Shown: positions 17,151 through 25,713, counted from the first letter of the stretch. The stretch is DNA of 64,000 bases from Streptomyces sp. NBC_00620 (GCF_026341825.1 NZ_JAPENY010000001.1:2728001-2792000), one strand, 5' to 3'. Program-made: numbers and translations. Notes: generated by a model not told the origin, from the sequence alone.

Positions 17151-17156
17151 TAGAGT
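17151..17156 (+). promoter_or_regulatory. -10 element of the tRNA-Ala promoter
   Basis: TAGAGT lies 14 bp upstream of the tRNA 5' end. A TTCCGG 18 bp upstream is a weak -35. Confidence 0.5.
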
Positions 17157-17170
17157 TTCTCTCGTTGCAA

Positions 17171-17244
17171 GGGCCTGTGGCGCAGTCTGGTAGCGCACCT
17201 CGTTCGCATCGAGGGGGTCTGGGGTTCAAATCCCCACAGGTCCA
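17171..17244 (+). tRNA. tRNA-Ala (anticodon CGC)
   Basis: A full cloverleaf. The acceptor GGGCCTG pairs with CAGGTCC (one G-T), with discriminator A. The anticodon stem CCTCG/CGAGG has loop TTCGCAT, so the anticodon is CGC, reading GCG. The T arm is GGGGTTCAAATCCCC. The 3' CCA is not encoded. No duplicated 3' end was seen nearby, so there is no sign that it serves as an integration site in this window. Confidence 0.95.
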
Positions 17245-17285
17245 CACTGCGACCTGTTGATGAGTCAGATCGTCAACAGATCTTG

Positions 17286-17320
17286 AAATCCCGCCCAGTT
17301 CAATGAACTGGGCGGGATTT
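17286..17320. terminator. bidirectional terminator after tRNA-Ala
   Basis: 17-bp perfect arms (AAATCCCGCCCAGTTCA and complement) around a single base. They lie between the tRNA and the convergent acetyltransferase gene, with A/T ends on both sides. Confidence 0.85.
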
Positions 17321-17335
17321 CTGTCTGTCGGGCTG

Positions 17336-17824
17336 TCAGTGCAGCGGCTTTGCGAAGCAGCGGCTCATGGGTGAGTCGCGGTAGTGGCCGAACTTGGCGC
17401 AGGGCTCGTAGCCGCTCGATGTGTACAGGGCGATCGCCTCCGGCTGCTCGGTGCCCGTCTCGAGGACCATGCGGGTGCGTCCCGCCGTGCGGGCGTCCGA
17501 CTCCAGTGCGGCCAGGATGCGGCGGGCGAGGCCGAGGCCGCGGGCCTGCGGGACCACGTACATGCGCTTGAGCTCGGCGTCGCCGTCCGAGTAGCCCTCG
17601 TCGTTCTCGTCCTGGGTGCGCCAGCCGCCCGTGGCCACCGGCCGGTCCTGCTCGTCGTACGCGATGAGGTACATGCCCAGCGGCGGCTCGAACATCGTGG
17701 CATCGAGGGGTGTGACGTCGCCCTCGTCGCCGTAGCGCTCGGCGTATTCGGCCTGTACCTGGTCGTTGAGCTTGACGGCGTCGGGGTGGTCGAAGGGGAC
17801 CCGGCGGATATTCATGCGAACCAT
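17336..17824 (-). CDS. GNAT N-acetyltransferase
   Basis: A 162-aa single-domain acetyltransferase. The acetyl-CoA loop is in MYVVPQARGLGLARRILAALE (R-G-x-G-L-A), and the C-terminal strand pair holds VLETGTEQPEAIALYTSSGY. The N-terminal part binds the unknown small-molecule acceptor. The ATG at 17824 follows AGAAG. An ATG three codons later is an alternative. The gene is divergent from exonuclease III with only 49 bp between starts, so their promoters overlap. It ends beside the tRNA terminator. Confidence 0.85.
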   Translation of the reverse strand: MVRMNIRRVPFDHPDAVKLNDQVQAEYAERYGDEGDVTPLDATMFEPPLGMYLIAYDEQDRPVATGGWRTQDENDEGYSDGDAELKRMYVVPQARGLGLARRILAALESDARTAGRTRMVLETGTEQPEAIALYTSSGYEPCAKFGHYRDSPMSRCFAKPLH

Positions 17825-17873
17825 CGTACTTCTATGCGTGGGGTGGGTGGTAGGCATTAAGTATCGTGCCTGG

Positions 17874-18677
17874 GTGCTGACTATTACCTCTGTGAACGTG
17901 AACGGGCTCCGGGCCGCCGCGAAGAAGGGTTTCGTGGAGTGGCTCGCGGAGACCTCCGCGGATGTGCTGTGCCTCCAGGAGGTGCGCGCCGAGCCGCAGC
18001 AGCTGCCGGACGAGGTCCGCGCGCCCGACGGCTGGCACGTCGTGCACGCGCCCGCCGCGGCCAAGGGGCGCGCGGGTGTGTCCCTGTACACGCGGCGCGA
18101 GCCCGACCGTGTGCAGGTCGGGTTCGGGTCCGAGGAGTTCGACTCCAGCGGGCGGTACGTCGAGGCCGATCTGCCCGGTGTCACCGTCGCCAGCCTCTAT
18201 CTGCCGTCGGGCGAGGTCGGGACCGAGCGGCAGGACGAGAAGATCCGGTTCATGGGGGAGTTCCTCGCCTATCTGAAGGGGCTGCGGGAGCGGGCCGCCG
18301 CCGACGGGCGCGAGGTCGTCGTGTGCGGCGACTGGAACATCGCCCACCAGGAGGCCGACCTCAAGAACTGGAAGGCGAACAAGAAGAACTCCGGGTTCCT
18401 GCCCGAGGAGCGGGAGTGGCTGGGGCGGGTCTTCGACGCGGCCGAGGGCGGATACGTCGATGTCGTGCGGGGGCTGCATCCGGACGTGGAGGGGCCGTAC
18501 TCGTGGTGGTCGTATCGGGGGCGGGCCTTCGACAACGATTCAGGGTGGAGGATCGACCTGGCTGTCGCTACGGCGGGTCTCGCCGGGCGCGCGGTCAAGG
18601 GGTTTGTGGAGCGGGCCGCCCGGCATGAGGAGCGGTGGTCGGACCACGCTCCCGTGACCGTGGTTTTTGAGACCTGA
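17874..18677 (+). CDS. xth: Exodeoxyribonuclease III (AP endonuclease family)
   Basis: A 267-aa exonuclease/AP endonuclease for base-excision repair. Motifs of the family are ITSVNVNGLRAAAKKGFVEWL with the metal-binding Asn, VLCLQEVRA with the catalytic Glu, VVCGDWNIAHQEADLKNWKAN with the DWN, WWSYRG and the final SDHAPVTVVFE with the catalytic Asp-His. The length is normal. The GTG at 17874 gives the right N-terminus. It has no strong ribosome-binding site, so a short-leader or leaderless mRNA is likely. Downstream lies the recombinase island, separated by a hairpin. Confidence 0.92.
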   Translation: MLTITSVNVNGLRAAAKKGFVEWLAETSADVLCLQEVRAEPQQLPDEVRAPDGWHVVHAPAAAKGRAGVSLYTRREPDRVQVGFGSEEFDSSGRYVEADLPGVTVASLYLPSGEVGTERQDEKIRFMGEFLAYLKGLRERAAADGREVVVCGDWNIAHQEADLKNWKANKKNSGFLPEEREWLGRVFDAAEGGYVDVVRGLHPDVEGPYSWWSYRGRAFDNDSGWRIDLAVATAGLAGRAVKGFVERAARHEERWSDHAPVTVVFET

Positions 18678-18684
18678 CGGGTGC

Positions 18685-18699
18685 GGGGCGCGCCGCCCC
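18685..18699. terminator. hairpin between xth and recombinase gene
   Basis: GGGGCG-CGC-CGCCCC, 8 bp past the xth stop. It sits in a 59-bp convergent gap. Confidence 0.55.
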
Positions 18700-18736
18700 G
18701 GTCGACATGGCAAGCCCCGCCGAGTCCTCAGTTGCC

Positions 18737-20065
18737 TCACCTCGCGGTGTGACATTCCCCGATCGTGAAGGTCAGGCGCGAGGTATCCGGCCCGGCCAGT
18801 CGACTGGGGCCGCCCCCTGGGCGGCCTTTGCTGACGGTGACCCGGACAGCGCTGAGGAGAAGGTGTTCCCGGGTCACCTCGGCTTCGGCGGTGAGTGTCT
18901 GGAGGTAGCGGTTGACCACGTATTCCTCGAGCCAGTCGGAGCGCATGGCGGCGGGGGCGGGGCATACCTCGCCTCGGGCGGTGGCACGACACGCGTAGTC
19001 GCCGTACGGATACCCCTTCCGCGCGGCGAAGTACATGCGTCCCCCGCAGCCTGCGCAGTGCGCCACCCTGGTGAGCAGGGCCGTGGTCGTCCCGCGCTTG
19101 CTGCGAGTGCCGTTGGAACGTGTCAGAAGGACGTCTTGCAGGGCGCTGAACTCGTCCTCGGTGAGCAGCGGCGGACCGATCAGCACGGGCGCACCCTCGA
19201 CGTTGCGAACGGTCTGTGTCCGGTGCACGCGATGGCCCATCAGTGACGGGCTGCGCAGCACCTTGGACAGGGTTCCGGACGTCCAGCGGAAGTGTTCGAA
19301 GTCGCGTCCGTGACGGCGGCCCCCCAGTGGCCGTCCTTGGAGTTGGGCGTGGCGGTCGCGCGGCACCAGTACACCTGTCTCGTTGAGTTTGCGCGCGATG
19401 GCGAGCAAGGAGTGACCCGCATGCACTTCTTCCACGATCATGCGGACGACAGGTGTGGTTTCGGGATCAGGGGTCAAACACCAGCCGCTGCCGGAAGGGT
19501 GCGACGCCTTTCGGTAGCCGAAGGGGACTAGACCGCCTCCGTAGCGACCGGCCGCACGCAGGGCTTCGTGGCTGTCGGTGAGCCGGTTGGAAATGGTGCG
19601 GGCCTCTTGCTCGGCGGCGTAGGCCAGATCCATGCACCGTCGGATGGTGGCGCTGTCCGCCTGCGGGGTTACCTCGAGCGGGTGCTCTGCCTCAGTCATC
19701 CCGAAGACGAGTGTCCTGTCGTGCTGCCGCCCCCAAGCGATCAACTCGGCCATGTGTGCCACGGATCGGACGGCACGGTCCACGTGGGACCACACGATGG
19801 CGTTGTACTCCTGGGGGTGACGTAGCCACGAGGACAGGGACGGCCTCTCGAACGGGGACGTCTTGCGGGCCGAGATGCCAAGGTCCGATGCCTCGCCGAT
19901 CAGCGTGAAGCCGAGCTGCTCGGCGCAGAGTTGGATGGCGGAGCGCTGTCGGCCGGGCGAGGTCGTCACACTCGTCAGGCAGCTCAGGCGCAGGGCCGCG
20001 AGCGCTCCCGGTTGCCCGGCGGAAAGCGAAGTCGGTGGAGCCTGCAGGGAACTAGGCTTGAGCAT
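18737..20065 (-). CDS. Large serine recombinase
   Basis: A 442-aa site-specific recombinase. The resolvase domain holds LRLSCLTSVTTSPGRQRSA with the nucleophilic Ser in RLS and DRAVRS with a catalytic Arg. The recombinase domain (about 165-290) has AAGRYGGGLVPFGYR and TLSKVLRSPSLMGHR, and a zinc ribbon follows (CAGCGG..YGDYACR..C). All landmarks are intact. The C-terminal coiled coil of phage integrases is short. The ATG at 20065 has GAGGAG 7 nt upstream. It is the only mobility gene here, so it is either a relic of an integrated element or a solitary recombinase. Its attachment sites were not identified. Confidence 0.88.
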   Translation of the reverse strand: MLKPSSLQAPPTSLSAGQPGALAALRLSCLTSVTTSPGRQRSAIQLCAEQLGFTLIGEASDLGISARKTSPFERPSLSSWLRHPQEYNAIVWSHVDRAVRSVAHMAELIAWGRQHDRTLVFGMTEAEHPLEVTPQADSATIRRCMDLAYAAEQEARTISNRLTDSHEALRAAGRYGGGLVPFGYRKASHPSGSGWCLTPDPETTPVVRMIVEEVHAGHSLLAIARKLNETGVLVPRDRHAQLQGRPLGGRRHGRDFEHFRWTSGTLSKVLRSPSLMGHRVHRTQTVRNVEGAPVLIGPPLLTEDEFSALQDVLLTRSNGTRSKRGTTTALLTRVAHCAGCGGRMYFAARKGYPYGDYACRATARGEVCPAPAAMRSDWLEEYVVNRYLQTLTAEAEVTREHLLLSAVRVTVSKGRPGGGPSRLAGPDTSRLTFTIGECHTAR

Positions 20066-20378
20066 GTTGGCACTCCTCGACAGTGTCGGCCGTGCCCCGG
20101 GGCTGGTAGGACAGCCGCCGGGGTCTATTCGGTCTCACTCTCGGAGTGCGAACTGGTGTCTGTCTTCGATTGACCGGAAAGTACCTCGATGGTGTGAACG
20201 TTCAGGGTTCTGTCAGCGATCTCGTGAAAACCTGGATGTGGGGCCTCAGCTGTGACCGTGATCGTGAACTAGTCAGAAGTTCGGCTCACACCTCGACGAG
20301 GAAGAAGACCCACATGACAGTAGCGAGCGATGGCAGTACGTATGTGATGAGCGGAAGAGACCCAGGTCCGCTCTCGTC

Positions 20379-20577
20379 CTATGCCGCACGGGTCTCGGCG
20401 TACCAGGGGAGCCGGTTTCGGGTGCGCTCGCGTAGAAGTTCGCAATAGCGGAGATGGCGGTGGCCGACGTAGAGCCACGTCGCAGCAAGAGCGAGGCCGA
20501 AGGCGGCGACGAGTCGACCGCCGGAGCCGTGGGGAAGATGAGCATCGGAGCGGACCAGGCGCGAGTTGACGACGTGA
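20379..20577 (-). pseudogene. possible remnant of a membrane protein
   Basis: On the minus strand a frame without a usable start encodes a hydrophobic helix (AAFGLALAATWLYVGHRHLR) and a charged tail ending RLPWYAETRAA before a TAG at 20379. This looks like the last 60 residues of a small two-TM protein cut off at its 5' side where the SLATT-like gene begins. The evidence is one plausible peptide only. The 520 bp between the recombinase start and 20588 otherwise show no convincing gene. Confidence 0.3.
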
Positions 20578-20587
20578 GGACGCTGAG

Positions 20588-21064
20588 ATGGCTGAGAACC
20601 CGCAATCTCCGGCTGGGCTTCCGCCGGTGGAGTTGGCCCGCTGGGTTCAGGGTCAGCTCACAGCCGGGATGGAGTGGTCCGAAAGCCGCAGAGCGCGCTT
20701 CCGTCGGTCCGCCTCGCTGGTCAAGTTGCTGTCCTTGGCCTTCTCCGTTGCCTCGACAGTCATCCTGGGGCTGCAGGACCTCAACTTCTGGGCCAGTCTG
20801 GCCTTTTCCCTGGGGGCCGTCGGAGTCGCTGTCAACGCGGTCGAACCCTTCTTCAACTGGAGGGCTCGGTGGGTCCTCATGGAGGAGTCGGAGGTCAGGT
20901 TGCGCCGCATCAGAGACGAACTGGACTACCTCCTCGTACGGACGGCGCCCGACCTCATACGCGTCGAGGACGTCGACCCGTTCTTCCAGAGAGCGCAAGA
21001 AGTGTGGGCCGACATCAGTCGCCGATGGCTCGATCAGCGCCATGCGGACCAGCGGGACACCTGA
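20588..21064 (+). CDS. SLATT-like two-TM protein
   Basis: A 158-aa protein. The N-terminal half is soluble (SPAGLPPVELARWVQGQL) and is followed by a basic helix (SRRARFRRSASLVK). Two TM helices come next (LLSLAFSVASTVILGL and FWASLAFSLGAVGVAVNAVE), then a long charged helix (WVLMEESEVRLRRIRDELDY) and a tail. The layout matches SLATT proteins, membrane effectors often found with nucleotide-sensing immunity genes. Here no SMODS, SLOG or reverse transcriptase partner is present. GAGGA lies 7 nt before the ATG. The family call is by architecture only. It lies in the recombinase island. Confidence 0.5.
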   Translation: MAENPQSPAGLPPVELARWVQGQLTAGMEWSESRRARFRRSASLVKLLSLAFSVASTVILGLQDLNFWASLAFSLGAVGVAVNAVEPFFNWRARWVLMEESEVRLRRIRDELDYLLVRTAPDLIRVEDVDPFFQRAQEVWADISRRWLDQRHADQRDT

Positions 21065-21106
21065 TTCCCCGGCCAGGCCGTGCGGCGCCGGATCCGCGGT
21101 GGTTGC

Positions 21107-21760
21107 TCAAGCCCCCGGCCGACGGCTGAGCCGCCTGTCCAGCGCCATCGACAGTTCTGCCTCCACCACGCTCTTCGCCAGTGGGCGTAGGCGTTGGAGG
21201 TCCTCCGGGGTGCGGTTTTCGGTGAGGACCAGGGTGATGAAGAGGTCGGCGAGGGCGTCGGCGTGGTCGCGTACGCGGCGGGCTGTTGCCAGGACGTCCG
21301 TGAGGGGGATGCCCTCGCGGACCAGGGCGGCGGAGGCGTCGAGGAGGCGGCGGCTGATGTGGACGAGTTCGCCGCCGTCGGTGCCGAGGTAGCCGAGGTC
21401 GAGGGAGGCGGCGAGGTTCTCCGGGGTGGCCTGGCCGGCGAAGACGTCGGCGAGTTCCTCGGGGGAGAGGCGGACCGGGGTCTCCTCGGTGGGCTCGCCC
21501 AGGCCCAGCAGCTCACCTACGTTGCGGCCGTGGTCGAAGGCCTCCGCCAGTTCCGCGATGCCGTTCAGGGTGTGGCCGCGTTCCAGGAGGGCCGAGATCG
21601 TGCGCAGGCGGGCCAGGTGGGTGTCGTCGTACCAGGCGATACGGCCCTCGCGGCGCGGTGGCGGAATCAGTTTGCGCTCGCGGTAGAAGCGCAGGGTGCG
21701 CACGGTGATGCCGGCCTCCTTGGCCAGCTCCGCCATCCGGTACTCGTGCTTCTCCGTCAC
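21107..21760 (-). CDS. MerR family transcriptional regulator
   Basis: A 217-aa regulator. The winged HTH reads YRMAELAKEAGITVRTLRFY, with RRE and RIAWYDDTHLARLRTISALLERG following. It has no Cys cluster for metal sensing and a long helical C-terminal half (about 75-217), as in MerR regulators of lipophilic ligands. It is divergent from the monooxygenase operon with 130 bp between starts. That gap contains a 16-bp palindrome, so it most likely controls that operon and itself. Confidence 0.85.
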   Translation of the reverse strand: MTEKHEYRMAELAKEAGITVRTLRFYRERKLIPPPRREGRIAWYDDTHLARLRTISALLERGHTLNGIAELAEAFDHGRNVGELLGLGEPTEETPVRLSPEELADVFAGQATPENLAASLDLGYLGTDGGELVHISRRLLDASAALVREGIPLTDVLATARRVRDHADALADLFITLVLTENRTPEDLQRLRPLAKSVVEAELSMALDRRLSRRPGA

Positions 21761-21846
21761 GTCGGCACCCTACGACGTACCGACGGTAACTTTCGCTGTC
21801 GCGACCCCTACCCATGAGTACGAACCTGCTCTACTCTCCCCATTGC

Positions 21847-21862
21847 GCCAGTGTTCACTGGC
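21847..21862. promoter_or_regulatory. 16-bp palindrome in MerR/monooxygenase intergenic region
   Basis: GCCAGTG-TT-CACTGGC, 29 bp before the monooxygenase ATG. It is a candidate operator for the divergent MerR regulator. Confidence 0.45.
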
Positions 21863-21890
21863 ATGGTCGTACGGCTAGGGAGGCGTCGGG

Positions 21891-23435
21891 ATGACCGAGC
21901 ACGAGCATGTGCGAGTCGCGGTGGTCGGGTCCGGGTTCGGCGGGCTGGGGGCCGCTGTGCGGCTGCGGCGTGAAGGGGTCACCGACTTCGTCGTCCTCGA
22001 GCGGGCCGACAGCGTGGGTGGCACGTGGCGGGACAACAGCTATCCCGGGTGCGCCTGCGACGTACCGTCCCATCTGTACTCGTTCTCGTTCGCGCCCCAT
22101 CCCGACTGGCCGCGCACCTTCTCCGGGCAGGAGCACATCCGGGCCTATCTGGAGCACGTGGCGGACGTCTTCCGGCTGCGGTCGCATCTTCGGTTCAACT
22201 CCGAAGTGAAGATGATGACTTGGGACGCGGAGAAGCTGCGGTGGGGGATCGAGACCAGTAGCGGGTTCCTGACCGCCGATGTCGTTGTCTCGGCCACCGG
22301 GCCGCTGTCCGATCCCAAGATTCCGGACATTGCCGGGATCGACACCTTCCCCGGGAAGGTGTTCCACTCCGCCCGCTGGGACCACGACTACGACCTGCGC
22401 GGCAAGCGTGTCGCCATGATCGGTACGGGGGCCTCGGCCATTCAGATCGTGCCGGCCGTCCAGTCGGAGGTCGCGCACCTCACGCTCTTCCAGCGGACCC
22501 CGCCGTGGGTGATGCCGCGCGTCGACCGTGCCATCAGCGGCGCCGAGCGGTGGCTGCACCGGCAGCTGCCGTTCACCGCGCAGGCCAGGCGTGGACTGCT
22601 GTGGGGGATCAGGGAGTTGCAGGTCCAGGCGTTCACCAAGCGTCCCAACGAGCTGGGGCTCATCGAGAAGTTGGCCAAGCGGAACATCGCCCGCGCCATC
22701 AAGGACCCCGCGCTGCGGGCCGAGTTGACCCCGGACTACCGCATCGGCTGCAAGCGGATCCTGCTCTCCAATACGTACTATCCCGCGCTCGCCCAGCCCC
22801 ATGTGGACGTGGTGGCGAGCGGCCTGAGTGAGATCAGGGGGTCCACCCTCGTCGCCGCCGACGGCAGCGAGGCCGAGGTCGACGCGATCGTCTTCGGTAC
22901 CGGCTTCCACGTCACCGACATGCCGATCGCCGACCGGGTCGTCGGCGCGGACGGGCGGACGCTCGCCGAGTCCTGGAAGGACGGCATGAAGTCGCTGCGC
23001 GGCGCCTCCGCCGCCGGGTTCCCCAACTGGATGACGATCATCGGGCCCAACACGGGTCTCGGGAACTCGAGCATGATCCTGATGATCGAGTCCCAGCTGA
23101 ACTACATGGCCGACTTCGTACGGCAGTTGGGCGTACTCGGCGGCCGGGCCGCGCTCGACGCCCGGCCCGGCGCCGTGGACGCCTGGAACCGCGGGGTCCA
23201 GGAGCGCATGAAGCGCACGGTCTGGAACACCGGCGGCTGCGACAGCTGGTACCTCGACGCCAACGGGGTCAACACGACCGTCTGGCCGGGGACCACGACC
23301 GAGTTCCGCAGGGCGACGCGGCGTATCGAGTTGGCGGAGTACGACGTCCTGCGACCCCCGGTGGCAGAAAAGTCCCCTACGGACAGCAAGACGGACAAGA
23401 AGCAGACGGACAAGAAGGTGGAGGCCGGAGCATGA
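21891..23435 (+). CDS. FAD-dependent monooxygenase, Baeyer-Villiger type
   Basis: A 514-aa flavoprotein. The FAD Rossmann motif is VAVVGSGFGGLGAAVRLRRE. The Baeyer-Villiger fingerprint is close to consensus as FPGKVFHSARWDHD, and the NADPH loop is VAMIGTGASAIQIVP. GGTWRDNSYPGCACDVPSH is typical of the family. It would insert oxygen into a ketone or oxidise a lipid-like substrate. A Lys/Asp-rich tail (SKTDKKQTDKK) is unusual. The ATG follows GGGAGG. Its stop overlaps the hydrolase start (ATGA). The monooxygenase-hydrolase-SDR order resembles the mycobacterial mymA (Rv3083) operon. Confidence 0.88.
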   Translation: MTEHEHVRVAVVGSGFGGLGAAVRLRREGVTDFVVLERADSVGGTWRDNSYPGCACDVPSHLYSFSFAPHPDWPRTFSGQEHIRAYLEHVADVFRLRSHLRFNSEVKMMTWDAEKLRWGIETSSGFLTADVVVSATGPLSDPKIPDIAGIDTFPGKVFHSARWDHDYDLRGKRVAMIGTGASAIQIVPAVQSEVAHLTLFQRTPPWVMPRVDRAISGAERWLHRQLPFTAQARRGLLWGIRELQVQAFTKRPNELGLIEKLAKRNIARAIKDPALRAELTPDYRIGCKRILLSNTYYPALAQPHVDVVASGLSEIRGSTLVAADGSEAEVDAIVFGTGFHVTDMPIADRVVGADGRTLAESWKDGMKSLRGASAAGFPNWMTIIGPNTGLGNSSMILMIESQLNYMADFVRQLGVLGGRAALDARPGAVDAWNRGVQERMKRTVWNTGGCDSWYLDANGVNTTVWPGTTTEFRRATRRIELAEYDVLRPPVAEKSPTDSKTDKKQTDKKVEAGA

Positions 23436-24349
23436 GCCGACTGATGCATGTGTCGCACGGGCCTTACGCCCCGCCCGTGCCCGCGCGCGAGCTGACCGCC
23501 GTCTCCGCCGACGGGGCGCGGCTGCACGTCGAGGTGCACGGGCCCGAGGGGTTGCCCGCTGTCGTCCTCGCGCACGGCTGGACCTGTTCGACCGCCTTCT
23601 GGGCGGCGCAGATTCGGGACCTCGCGGCCGACCACCGGGTCATCGCGTACGACCAGCGCGGGCACGGACGGAGTCCCGCGAGTGACGCGTGCGGTACGGA
23701 CGCGCTCGCCGACGACCTGGAGGCGGTGCTCGCGGCCACGCTCGCGCCGGGTGAGAAGGCCGTGCTCGTGGGGCACTCCATGGGCGGGATGACGCTGATG
23801 GCGGCCTCGGCGCGGCCGCGATTCCGGGAGCACGCGGCGGCGGTTCTGCTGTGCAGCACGGGCAGTTCGAGGCTGGTCGCCGAATCGCGGGTGGTGCCGA
23901 TGCGTGCCGGGCGGCTGCGGACCAGGATCACCAAGTCGGTTCTCGGCTCGCGGGCGCCGCTCGGGCCGGTCACGCCGCTCGCCAGGAGGATCCTCAAGTA
24001 CGCGACCATGGGCCCCGGTTCGTCGCCGGGCATGGTCGACGCGTGCGCGCGGATCGTGCACGCGTGTCCGCGGCGGGTGCGGCACGCCTGGTCGGTCGTG
24101 CTCGATCTGCTCGATCTCGACGACGGGGTACGGGAGTTGGCGGTGCCGACCGCTGTGGTGGTGGGTACGGCGGACCGGATGACGCCGGCCGTGCACGCGC
24201 GTGCCCTGGTCGCCGCGCTGCCGAACTGTGTCGGGCTCACCGAGCTGACCGGGCTCGGGCACATGACGCCGGTGGAGGCGCCCGAGCTGGTGACCGGGCG
24301 GATACGCGAACTGACGTCCACGTATGTGCAGATCAAGGAGGGCGCATGA
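23432..24349 (+). CDS. Alpha/beta hydrolase
   Basis: A 305-aa hydrolase. The oxyanion segment is VVLAHGWTCSTAFW, the nucleophile elbow VLVGHSMGGMTLM (catalytic Ser in GHSMG), the acid lies in VVVGTADRMTP and the His in GLGHMTPVE. It is translationally coupled to both neighbours by ATGA overlaps. A likely role is hydrolysis of the ester that the monooxygenase creates, by analogy with LipR in the mycobacterial operon. No signal peptide is seen, so it should be cytoplasmic. Confidence 0.87.
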   Translation: MSRLMHVSHGPYAPPVPARELTAVSADGARLHVEVHGPEGLPAVVLAHGWTCSTAFWAAQIRDLAADHRVIAYDQRGHGRSPASDACGTDALADDLEAVLAATLAPGEKAVLVGHSMGGMTLMAASARPRFREHAAAVLLCSTGSSRLVAESRVVPMRAGRLRTRITKSVLGSRAPLGPVTPLARRILKYATMGPGSSPGMVDACARIVHACPRRVRHAWSVVLDLLDLDDGVRELAVPTAVVVGTADRMTPAVHARALVAALPNCVGLTELTGLGHMTPVEAPELVTGRIRELTSTYVQIKEGA

Positions 24350-25230
24350 GCAGGGTGAGTCTCGAAGGGCAGGTCGCGGTCGTCACGGGAGCGGCGCGCG
24401 GTGTCGGTGAACTCCTCGCCCGCAAGCTCTCCGCGCGCGGTGCGACGGTCGCGCTCGTCGGTCTTGAGGCGGACGAGCTCAAGCGGGTCTCGGAGCGGCT
24501 GCACGGCGAGAGCGGTCACTGGTACGCCGATGTCACCGACCACGAGGCGATGGCGCGGGTCGCCGGGGAGGTGAAGGAGCGGTTCGGGAAGGTGGACATC
24601 GTCGTCGCCAACGCCGGGGTCGCGAGTGGCGGGCCGTTCCTCGACTCCGATCCCGTGGCCTGGCGGCGCGTGATCGAGGTCAACCTCATCGGCTCGGCCG
24701 TGACGGCCCGCGCCTTCCTGCCCGTACTCATGGAGAGCCGCGGGTATCTGCTCCAGATCGCCTCGCTCGCCGCGATCACGCCGGCCCCGATGATGACCGC
24801 GTACTGCGCGTCCAAGTCGGGCGTGGAGGCGTACGCGCACAGTCTGCGTGCCGAGGTCGGGTACAAGGGCGTGCGGGTCGGGGTCGGTTACCTGTCCTGG
24901 ACCGATACCGACATGGTGCGCGGGGCCGACCAGGACGAGGTGATGCGCGAACTGCGGCAGCGGCTGCCGTGGCCGGCCAACAAGACGTATCCGCTGGGTC
25001 CTGCCGTCGACCGGATCGTCGCCGGGATCGAGCGGCGGTCCAGCCATGTGTACGCGCAGTGGTGGCTGCGGGGGATGCAGGGCGTCCGCGGTTATCTGCC
25101 TGGGATCATCGCGGCGGTCGGGGAGCGGGAGATGCGGCGGTTCGAGCCGCGGCTCAAGGGTGTGGGTACGGGGCTCGTGGGGGCCGGTGGAGTGGCGGAC
25201 GAGCAGGAGCGACAGGGCACCTCACCTTGA
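24346..25230 (+). CDS. Short-chain dehydrogenase/reductase
   Basis: A 294-aa classical SDR. The NAD(P) loop is VAVVTGAARGVGELLARKL, followed by DIVVANAGVASGG and a catalytic set of Ser (LQIASLAAI), Tyr and Lys (YCASKSG). The C-terminal extension (RGMQGVRGYLPGIIAAVGER) is typical of SDRs paired with Baeyer-Villiger enzymes. It would make or reduce the ketone used by the upstream enzyme. ATG 24346 overlaps the hydrolase stop. It is the last gene of the three-gene operon. Confidence 0.88.
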   Translation: MSRVSLEGQVAVVTGAARGVGELLARKLSARGATVALVGLEADELKRVSERLHGESGHWYADVTDHEAMARVAGEVKERFGKVDIVVANAGVASGGPFLDSDPVAWRRVIEVNLIGSAVTARAFLPVLMESRGYLLQIASLAAITPAPMMTAYCASKSGVEAYAHSLRAEVGYKGVRVGVGYLSWTDTDMVRGADQDEVMRELRQRLPWPANKTYPLGPAVDRIVAGIERRSSHVYAQWWLRGMQGVRGYLPGIIAAVGEREMRRFEPRLKGVGTGLVGAGGVADEQERQGTSP

Positions 25231-25351
25231 GTTATCGGTCGCGTCCCAGTCGTAGCTCACCGTGAGTTATTGATCGAAATGCGTGCTTTGTGCCCCCGTG
25301 TAAGTCTGGTCGAGCCCCGATCCCCTCACCCACAAACGGGAGTGAAACCTC

Positions 25352-25579
25352 ATGGGCATGAAGGACCAGTTCCAGGACAAGGCCGAAGAGATGAAGCAGC
25401 AGGCCAAGAAGAAGATGGGCGAGAACCAGGACGAGGCGAGCGAGCGTTCCTCGCAGCAGCGTGAGCCCGGCCGCAAGGACCGTGAGCGTGGCCAGCAGGA
25501 GCGTGAGCGTGGCCAGCAGGACACGGACCGCATGCAGCAGGAGGCTCAGGACCGCTTCGACCAGGACTACGACGTCTGA
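25352..25579 (+). CDS. small hydrophilic repeat protein
   Basis: A 75-aa protein, almost all charged or Gln. It starts MGMKDQFQDKAEEMKQQAKKKMG, split here only for description, and includes a duplicated RERGQQ unit encoded by a 15-bp tandem repeat. The amphipathic Lys/Glu start resembles CsbD-like or LEA-like stress proteins. The GGGAG site is well placed before the ATG. Upstream, two GAGTTAT copies occur within 40 bp and might be promoter elements. The function is unknown. A desiccation or osmotic stress role is a guess from composition. Confidence 0.6.
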   Translation: MGMKDQFQDKAEEMKQQAKKKMGENQDEASERSSQQREPGRKDRERGQQERERGQQDTDRMQQEAQDRFDQDYDV

Positions 25580-25627
25580 CGTCTGACGTCTGACCGTCTG
25601 GTCGTTGAGCGGCACGAGCTGTACGAA

Positions 25628-25663
25628 GAGTGGGGCGCCCTCTTGAAGGAGGGCGCCCCACTC
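25628..25663. terminator. bidirectional terminator
   Basis: 15-bp arms (GAGTGGGGCGCCCTC and complement) with a 6-nt loop, between the small protein gene and the convergent tricorn protease gene. Confidence 0.85.
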
Positions 25664-25713
25664 TCGCGTTGAGCGTGCGCGCTCAGCCGCGTTGAGCGTT
25701 CAGCCGCGCGCGT

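Noticed and set aside
17171..17244. tRNA-Ala as attachment site for the recombinase island
   Set aside because: No duplicated tRNA 3' end was seen near the island, and large serine recombinases rarely use tRNA ends.
20314..20448. 44-codon plus-strand frame starting MTVASDGS
   Set aside because: There is no clear ribosome-binding site and no similarity. It overlaps the membrane-protein remnant on the other strand.
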